From a virus: DNA of 33,998 nt. The stretch is from positions 1-33,998 of IMG/VR virus record IMGVR_UViG_3300035698_003255. One strand, given 5' to 3'. A program made the position numbers and the translations under genes. Positions within the stretch are counted from its first letter, which is position 1; each line of letters begins with the position of its first letter. Below are positions 28,284 through 33,998 of this stretch, in pieces. Under the pieces are notes generated by a model. That model was not told the DNA's origin and searched no databases. It was given only the letters and a program-made list of their open reading frames with translations.

Positions 28284-29363
28284 TTATATTTTATTCAGGT
28301 TTTCGGACGATCCGACAAGAACCCTTCCATCGAACAGCTTGATTTCAGGGGAAACGGTCCCCGCGAGCCTGTGTACAAACTTATTTTTTGCCAATGTCTC
28401 TGCTTTTTCTACAATATGCTCCCGTGTGATGTCGCTTTTGAAGATGTCCAGATAGGAATCTGAGATGACAACCTTCTTTTCGTAGGGGAAGTATACTATT
28501 GGAACAGCAGAAGTTAGCTTCATTTTTTCCAGAAGCTCTCGGTGAGTAATACCATCGAAATTTTCCAGCATCCAGACAGAACCGGTCCCTTCATATGACA
28601 CATATCCTCTGATGCCATACAGCGTAGGATCGTGCCATCTACAGTTTTCGTTGATCATCGTCATACATTCTTTACGGGAGAAGTTTTCGTGAAGCACAGG
28701 AACATCGTTACACATATCTTCGTCTACCTTCCAAGTTTCATTAGGAATGTCGAGCGTTTCGGTCACAAATCTCTTGAATGTCAGGGATTCTTCTTTGATC
28801 CCCAATCCCTTCCGTACAGCATTATATATCTGTTTCTTTATCGGGGTAGATTTGCCCGCGATTCCCTTGGCAAATGCTTCGAAGTCACCCGCCACAGCCG
28901 CTTTTCGGATATTTGTTCCCGACACAGACGCTACATTAGCAGGGTCAAATGTCGTGGCGTCCATCCGTGGCTTGCCGACAGACACTACTTCGAACGAATC
29001 AAATGTATAGTTTCCCTTGTCGATCTGCTTTTGTACATTTGTTTTGAATTCTTCTGCCCTGTCAGAGCCTACAAGCATGACGACATTTTTGTATCCCTTG
29101 TCCATGATCTTCTCAATCGCGACAAACGGATTCTTTATGGAAGCGTCATCAGAGATGTTCAGCTTGGGGAACAGCTTCTTGAGAAAGCGAACCTTGTCTT
29201 TGAATGCGATAGGATTCTTTTTTCTGTCGTGAGATGAGAACGTAAACAACCAAGGATCGAATCCTTTTTTGGATGCGACCCAAGCTACTTCATCAGCCAA
29301 CATCGCGTGACCTATCGTGGGTGGTTGAAACCGACCGACCGTGATTACTGCTCCGTTCTTCAT
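28284..29363 (-). CDS. Nucleotidyltransferase (NMNAT-like) with C-terminal extension
   Basis: A 359-aa protein. The N-terminal ~160 residues form a HIGH-type nucleotidyltransferase: GRFQPPTIGH (10-19), VVMLVGSDR (94-102) and SGTNIRK (148-154), as in NMN adenylyl- or cytidylyltransferases. The last 200 residues have no known motif. The substrate cannot be read from sequence. It overlaps the kinase gene by ATGA. Confidence 0.84.
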   Translation of the reverse strand: MKNGAVITVGRFQPPTIGHAMLADEVAWVASKKGFDPWLFTFSSHDRKKNPIAFKDKVRFLKKLFPKLNISDDASIKNPFVAIEKIMDKGYKNVVMLVGSDRAEEFKTNVQKQIDKGNYTFDSFEVVSVGKPRMDATTFDPANVASVSGTNIRKAAVAGDFEAFAKGIAGKSTPIKKQIYNAVRKGLGIKEESLTFKRFVTETLDIPNETWKVDEDMCNDVPVLHENFSRKECMTMINENCRWHDPTLYGIRGYVSYEGTGSVWMLENFDGITHRELLEKMKLTSAVPIVYFPYEKKVVISDSYLDIFKSDITREHIVEKAETLAKNKFVHRLAGTVSPEIKLFDGRVLVGSSENLNKI

Positions 29364-30226
29364 TCGTCTTCTTTTTGTTTGAGTGTGGGCACTGCATTAC
29401 CGATCCGTCGCGACGGTGGGGCAAACTTTTCAATCCAACGATATACTTTCGTGAGCATAGCCGACCGAGAATCTACTTTCTTTCCCGGTTCCTTGACCGT
29501 CACATACTTGAAGTCTTTCACGACAATCTGATCTTTGTTTTTGCCTGTCTTGATAGGCTTGCCGTTCTTGTCTGTATAGAGTACGGTGTTCTTTGCACCG
29601 CCTAGAACAACGTGTACGGAGCCGTTGAGCCCGGCTGGTATGCCGCCGCTGATGATGTGGTGCATCGTGTCTACAGCCCCTTCATGTGTCTTGGTGAGGA
29701 TGTCAGCGGGCACTATCCTATCTCGCTCTTGGTTCTGCTTGATCGCCACAAAGTAATCCGTGAGTACCCATACGAGATGGATATTTTTTGAATCGTATCC
29801 ACTCTTTTCAAGTATGGGGAGAGTCTTTGTCAAATCCCGCATCTCTTTTAGTGTGATGTCGAACATCATGTTTGGAAGCTCGTACCGGGACGGTGCAGCC
29901 TTGGTGAATAGGGCGTCCATGATCTTGTCTTGGATGCCGATCCCTTTGATGAACATGTGGAGCTTGAATACGTCGGAAGGGTTCTTCAGGTCCAAAGAGG
30001 CAAGCTCTTTGTATTGGTCTTTGACCTTTGCCATCTTCAGGAAAGAGGCTTTCCATGCATCGACATCGATGACCTTGAATTTGTTGCCTTCCATGAAGTT
30101 GTTGATGACAAACCCTTTACCGGAGCCCGTCCCACCAGCCACGAACACAACCTGCCCCGACCGCTTCCCCTTGTTGATGATGAGAAGACGTTCGTTGATT
30201 AGGAATTTGTTGAATGTGTCGATCAT
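29360..30226 (-). CDS. P-loop kinase-like (zeta-toxin type) protein
   Basis: A 288-aa protein. VVFVAGGTGSGKGF has a Walker A motif GGTGSGKG (31-38), then VIDVDAWKASFL, and HLVWVLTDYFVAIKQNQER. This fits the zeta-toxin/polynucleotide-kinase-like P-loop group. It phosphorylates a small molecule or nucleic-acid end; target unknown. It overlaps both neighbours by ATGA. Confidence 0.78.
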   Translation of the reverse strand: MIDTFNKFLINERLLIINKGKRSGQVVFVAGGTGSGKGFVINNFMEGNKFKVIDVDAWKASFLKMAKVKDQYKELASLDLKNPSDVFKLHMFIKGIGIQDKIMDALFTKAAPSRYELPNMMFDITLKEMRDLTKTLPILEKSGYDSKNIHLVWVLTDYFVAIKQNQERDRIVPADILTKTHEGAVDTMHHIISGGIPAGLNGSVHVVLGGAKNTVLYTDKNGKPIKTGKNKDQIVVKDFKYVTVKEPGKKVDSRSAMLTKVYRWIEKFAPPSRRIGNAVPTLKQKEDE

Positions 30227-31461
30227 TTATATGTCCGTTTCGGTACGCTAAAGTTATTTCGCGAAAACGTTAGGCGGTCTATCAGCTTTACGGCGTTGTC
30301 GTTGATGTCTATCGCCACGAATCCTTCGGGTCCGACCACTTCATATCCGTCAGGTTTCTTGATGAATGACTTGATCGCATCGAGCCGTTCCAGCTTGCGA
30401 AGAATGAGAATCTTTAGCTCATTCGTTGTCGCTGTATACTTCATTACCGTGTTGAGCCCGGTACTGTTGTCTCTCATGTACTGAAGCGTGTCTGTTCGCT
30501 TTGTTTCCTGTGTGTTCTTCCCCTTGTCGGACTTCCGCTTGTCCCGTTCTTTACTGATCCTGTCGGATATGAACGTGAAGAATCCTGCTGTGTAACTACC
30601 TATATTTATACCACCTTTTATGAAGTCGCCAGCCTTGACTTTGCTGTTGTGGTATATCTGCATGAACGAAGATATTTTGTTTTTGTCGGCTGCGATGTCT
30701 TTCAGCAACGAGCCGGGGATGCTGTTCTTCTGTTTCTCCATCGCCCCGAGCAACCCGTATGCGGTCTTCTGTTCAGCCTTGGAAAGCATGATGCTGTTCG
30801 TCTTCTTCACATATGCGTCGGTAAACCAAACGGATTTAGTGTCTTTGAGTCCGGAGATGTTGATCCGGAAAGAGGCTTTGGAGGATTGAATGGTTTTTCC
30901 GGAATAGCCGGTGTGGAAGACGATCCCAATCTTTGCTTTCGAAATCTTTCTTCCCAATCCTGAAGACGTTGGGACAGCGTATGTAATTGTGTTTGGGGCA
31001 AAAGCATAGTATTCTTCTCCGTTGATAGTCTTTTTTACTATCGTTTCTGGAATGAACATGACATCGCCTTGTAGAATCCCTTTGATCCCTAGCTTTGGGA
31101 ATTCCGATAGTGCGATATGTAATACATCTCCGAGCGTGTTGGGGTGGTTGCGGTTGATATCATCGTGAGTGTAGTTGACTATTGGAGTTACTTTGTTGAA
31201 CACACTCTTTGATCCAACAAAAAACTTTCCGCTTTCGGGGTCCGTCCCGGCAAAGATGGACACCCGCCCATCGTACTTCATTGTAACGTCCGTATTGGAT
31301 GAAGATTCTGTAGACGAAAGTGTGTCTACCAGACCCTTCATAAATCGGAACGTATCATCCACACCCTTTTTTCCATGGGCGAGTACCAGTTCTTCCACAT
31401 GATCCATGTGGGTATTCTTTGATGCCTCATTCAATTGTACATAATGTTTGAAACTATACAT
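30223..31461 (-). CDS. Ligase-like nucleotidyltransferase (DUF6267 type)
   Basis: A 412-aa protein. VTMKYDGRVSIF has the K-x-D-G motif (Lys62) of nucleic-acid ligases and capping enzymes; FFVGSKS, ILQGDVMF, GIVFHTGYS and EGFVAIDI...VKLIDR fall in the places of motifs III to V. The family appears in marine T4-like phages as DUF6267. It is larger than the small ligase at 283-993. Possible end-joining partner of the kinase. Confidence 0.76.
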   Translation of the reverse strand: MYSFKHYVQLNEASKNTHMDHVEELVLAHGKKGVDDTFRFMKGLVDTLSSTESSSNTDVTMKYDGRVSIFAGTDPESGKFFVGSKSVFNKVTPIVNYTHDDINRNHPNTLGDVLHIALSEFPKLGIKGILQGDVMFIPETIVKKTINGEEYYAFAPNTITYAVPTSSGLGRKISKAKIGIVFHTGYSGKTIQSSKASFRINISGLKDTKSVWFTDAYVKKTNSIMLSKAEQKTAYGLLGAMEKQKNSIPGSLLKDIAADKNKISSFMQIYHNSKVKAGDFIKGGINIGSYTAGFFTFISDRISKERDKRKSDKGKNTQETKRTDTLQYMRDNSTGLNTVMKYTATTNELKILILRKLERLDAIKSFIKKPDGYEVVGPEGFVAIDINDNAVKLIDRLTFSRNNFSVPKRTYK

Positions 31462-33552
31462 TTATTTTGTTCCAACGACAATCGTGGTTTTTCCGGACGA
31501 TGCGGTTTCTTTCTTCAGATTTACTCTTACCTTACATGCAGGCAGAACATATTGGCGGTTTTTGTTTGTTGCTGTTGTGATATTCTCAAGTGTTGACCAG
31601 TTACGACCATCGTTCAACGAATATTGAATCCGTAGATTGTTGATGTCAATTTCATGTTGGGTCTGGACATTCAGTGTCCTGCCCTTGAAGTTGAATGTCT
31701 GACCACCACCCGTAGAGATAGAGTCAAAGGAAATTGTATTGTTTCTGACTTGAGTTTCACCAGAATCATCAATCCGTGGGTCTACATAACTTCGATTTAT
31801 CCATGAACCGTGACGTAGAACAGATGTCCCGGCTTGGTTTACTCCAACCGCTTGCTGAACAGAGTCCCATGTCTTCCCATCATCAAGAGTTTCCATATAG
31901 TTTCCACGACCGCGAGCCGAGTTGATGCAATCAAAGTAGAACCGCCACGCCCCCGGTTTTCCGAGAGACATACGATACGGACCTTCGCAGTTTGCGGAGT
32001 CAGCCGCATTGGTTGTTGGATGTGCCCCGACATTCCCGGCAGAGTCTTCCCATCCGTGATGATACCCGGCGACAGAATCCCACGGACCTATAGCAGAATC
32101 CGCAATAAGTTTTCTGCTGCTCCATGAAATTCTTGATCCTGCCGGGGCTCCAGACCTTGCGGTATATATCATGTGATACTTACCACTTTCTTTCCACACC
32201 ATAGCGTCTACATGGTCGCTCGGAACAGCACCCGCCGAAAACAATACAGAATCCGGTGTTGTCCATTCAGACAAATCAGCATTCGTAGGTTGTGTATGAT
32301 AAAGAAAGAAATCTGCTTGGTTGTCGAATGATAATCCTACGAACACATGAATAGAATCATTGTCATCTATAAACATTTCAGGGGCAAATGCTCTTTCTAA
32401 TCCAGTGCCGTATCCCGCTTTCGGTGTAGCACCGCCGCACTCAACATTGACATGGTGATCCCAATGGTATGCATCTTTGGAGCGTAAAAGACCAAAAGAT
32501 TCTAAGCCATTGATAGACCAGTGTTGTTGTGTGTATGCGAGATACCATATCGAATCGGCGGGATTGAAGATTGGTGACGGGTCACGGACAACGGTTTCGT
32601 GTTGTGCCCGGCACGATGAAAGATATGAATCCCATATCCGACCATCGTTTGATCGACCCTGATACATAGACTGGTCTGTACTAAGTGGGTCTGACGGTCC
32701 ACCCGCATCACCTTCCCATGTAAAGTTGATACACGGAGAGTCAAGGAAACCAGCCCCGCCGAACCATCGTTGTAGATAGGTGTTTGTTGCCTGTAACTCC
32801 GCGTCGGATAGTCTTCGATTGTATGTAATGACTTCATAGACATAGATGTGCTGTGCCCGATCTACAAGACCTCCATTATAAAACCCCGCACCAATAGCAA
32901 TACCCTTTGCAGGAATCATTGTGCTACCGGCAGTATCAGTATCGGACCATTTACAAAATCCTTGGAATCCCCAATCCAAAATAGAATCATCGTGCCGAGC
33001 CTGAACAATAAACGGACGTTCCCTTGCCGGTATATCGGCGTGTGGAATATCGGCAATAAGTCGCCGGGTCGCTGCCGAGCCTGCTCTGTTGTCAAGTTTT
33101 ACAACGAAGTACGATGGTGGATTTCCACCGGAAAAACGTCTGCTGTGTAGATACCAAACGTCGTTTCCGCCACCGGGAGCATCAGCCGCACGACCGCCCG
33201 CCCAAGTTTCAATTTTGCTGGTGTCTACACTATCCTGACGCATCAACATGATAATAGTTTTTACAGAATCAGTAAACCCTATAGGGATAGTTAGGTTATC
33301 GTTTTCGAAAAGGATGCCCGGCATTCCATTCAGATTGGCGGTTTCGAATACAGGACGCTGACCTTCGGCGGCGGCATCGACAGCAGAGGACATAGCGACG
33401 TTCCATGCCTGAGCAACATGCCCGTTGCCTGATTGGTCGATCCATTTAGCCACATTCGTTCCGTTGGTACATGAGTCATCCGAAGCATCGAGTGTGCCTG
33501 CGTCTGCTCGTAACCAAAGTGTCGCTCCCGCAACTGGTAATTCTAATGCCAT
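31462..33552 (-). CDS. Large adhesin/tail protein with LamG-like and beta-propeller domains
   Basis: A 696-aa protein. Residues ~1-265 (GATLWLRADAGTLDASDDS..., ending YNRRLSDAELQATNTYLQRW) form a concanavalin A/LamG-like domain. Residues ~300-590 with WYLAYTQQHW, MFIDDNDSIHVFVG, KYHMIYTARSG, AWRFYFDCIN resemble a five-bladed beta propeller of GH43/GH32 type. The end (LRIQYSLNDGRNWSTLENI) resembles the small 103-aa protein upstream. Probably a host-glycan binding or cleaving virion protein. Confidence 0.78.
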   Translation of the reverse strand: MALELPVAGATLWLRADAGTLDASDDSCTNGTNVAKWIDQSGNGHVAQAWNVAMSSAVDAAAEGQRPVFETANLNGMPGILFENDNLTIPIGFTDSVKTIIMLMRQDSVDTSKIETWAGGRAADAPGGGNDVWYLHSRRFSGGNPPSYFVVKLDNRAGSAATRRLIADIPHADIPARERPFIVQARHDDSILDWGFQGFCKWSDTDTAGSTMIPAKGIAIGAGFYNGGLVDRAQHIYVYEVITYNRRLSDAELQATNTYLQRWFGGAGFLDSPCINFTWEGDAGGPSDPLSTDQSMYQGRSNDGRIWDSYLSSCRAQHETVVRDPSPIFNPADSIWYLAYTQQHWSINGLESFGLLRSKDAYHWDHHVNVECGGATPKAGYGTGLERAFAPEMFIDDNDSIHVFVGLSFDNQADFFLYHTQPTNADLSEWTTPDSVLFSAGAVPSDHVDAMVWKESGKYHMIYTARSGAPAGSRISWSSRKLIADSAIGPWDSVAGYHHGWEDSAGNVGAHPTTNAADSANCEGPYRMSLGKPGAWRFYFDCINSARGRGNYMETLDDGKTWDSVQQAVGVNQAGTSVLRHGSWINRSYVDPRIDDSGETQVRNNTISFDSISTGGGQTFNFKGRTLNVQTQHEIDINNLRIQYSLNDGRNWSTLENITTATNKNRQYVLPACKVRVNLKKETASSGKTTIVVGTK

Positions 33553-33564
33553 TTTCTTCTTTCC

Positions 33565-33876
33565 TTATACCGGGTCACATACAACAATAACAGTTCCACT
33601 ACCGGTATCAATACCAGAAGTAAGATATTGGATTTTACATGCTGTCATCACGACAGAAGTAGCCCCATCAACATTAGAAAATAATGCTGTAGCGGTTCCA
33701 TCTGTTACCGTGTCCCATGATACCCCGTTGTCCAGAGAGTATTGAAAGGTTACGGTTGTGTATGTTCCTGCGATTTTCTGAACAGCAAATGCGATTGTCC
33801 CGCCTTTGTGGTCGCCCACTTCGACGGTTGAATCTGCACTACTGATGAATGTTCGTTTATGATATCTGATTGCCAT
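33565..33876 (-). CDS. Small beta-sandwich structural protein
   Basis: A 103-aa protein with repeated beta strands: TTVTFQYSLDNGVSWDTVTDG, residues ~40-60, and TACKIQYLTSGIDTGSGTV. The same strand pattern (QYSLxDGxxWxTL, ACKxR/Q) ends the large 696-aa protein, so the two share a domain. Possibly a decoration or fibre subunit. Confidence 0.7.
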   Translation of the reverse strand: MAIRYHKRTFISSADSTVEVGDHKGGTIAFAVQKIAGTYTTVTFQYSLDNGVSWDTVTDGTATALFSNVDGATSVVMTACKIQYLTSGIDTGSGTVIVVCDPV

Positions 33877-33890
33877 TTTTGTGTTTCCTT

Positions 33891-33998
33891 TTATGAAACG
33901 GGGTCTAATACTATAGTGGCTGTTCCTACATCCATAGCAACATCAAATCTAAGTATAATCCCGGCTGGTAAAATCCATTCGTATTTCGCACCACCGTC
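33891..33998 (-). CDS. Partial structural protein (3' end only)
   Basis: The last 35 codons of a gene that runs off the window. WILPAGIILRFDVAMDVG and the ending TIVLDPVS resemble the end of the neighbouring 103-aa protein (TVIVVCDPV), suggesting a third member of this beta-sandwich set. Confidence 0.7.
   Translation of the reverse strand, partial: DGGAKYEWILPAGIILRFDVAMDVGTATIVLDPVS

Noticed and set aside
1-33998. CRISPR arrays, insertion sequences, integrase or attachment sites
   Set aside because: No regular repeats with spacers, no transposase or integrase motifs, and no target-site duplications were seen.

Overview
This 34 kb window is part of the genome of a T4-superfamily myovirus. 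Recognisable T4-type genes are gp33 (late transcription coactivator), gp59 (helicase loader), gp41 (DnaB-type helicase), gp61 (primase), gp43 (family B DNA polymerase, here broken in two frames) and UvsX. They lie among small overlapping genes and next to a dense tRNA cluster. The cobalamin-dependent ribonucleotide reductase, ThyX, the ligase-like protein (DUF6267 type) and several unnamed proteins recall the marine cyanophage-like branch and alphaproteobacterial T4-like phages more than enteric T4. The tRNA-His has A73 and no G-1, which fits an alphaproteobacterial host. That host is an inference, not an observation.

Layout. 1-3415, minus strand: about 17 tRNA or tRNA-like genes, three small ORFs, an RNA ligase at the downstream end, and at the promoter-proximal end about 300 nt of heavily structured RNA behind a sigma70-type promoter (3387-3415). 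3516-14300, minus: replication, recombination and late-transcription genes, nearly all overlapping by ATGA or about 8 nt (translational coupling), with promoters at 14420-14448 and, inside a gene, at 7777-7804. 14499-17306, minus: an operon of small unknown genes that includes four divergent tandem paralogs, an S4-domain protein and an RMF-like protein, served by the promoter at 17351-17378. 17379-17724: a non-coding divergent region with inverted repeats. 17760-18381: the only two plus-strand genes (an unknown protein and a GNAT acetyltransferase), with a strong promoter that predicts a leaderless mRNA and a clear terminator. 18449-24511, minus: nucleotide metabolism and primase (dCMP deaminase, RuvC-like nuclease, zinc ribbon, NrdJ, ThyX, metallophosphoesterase, primase), promoter 24519-24547. 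24581-33998, minus: conserved T4-like proteins of probable virion or assembly role, an acidic repeat protein, a nucleotidyltransferase / P-loop kinase / ligase-like trio, and a large LamG plus beta-propeller protein with small beta-sandwich proteins upstream.

How it fits together: gp41, gp59, gp61, gp43 and UvsX form the replication and recombination machinery. NrdJ, ThyX, dCMP deaminase and a MazG-like protein feed and clean the dNTP pool. The tRNAs, RNA ligase and structured RNAs suggest reshaping or repair of the host tRNA pool. Points most worth a second look: aberrant tRNA architectures (long variable arms on Asn and Trp anticodons, an extended anticodon arm, an 8-nt anticodon loop, a 127-nt tRNA-like RNA), a structured RNA with mutually exclusive helices, the polymerase frameshift, the four-paralog array, the kinase/ligase/nucleotidyltransferase trio, and a shared promoter element (TATGG just before the -10 box).
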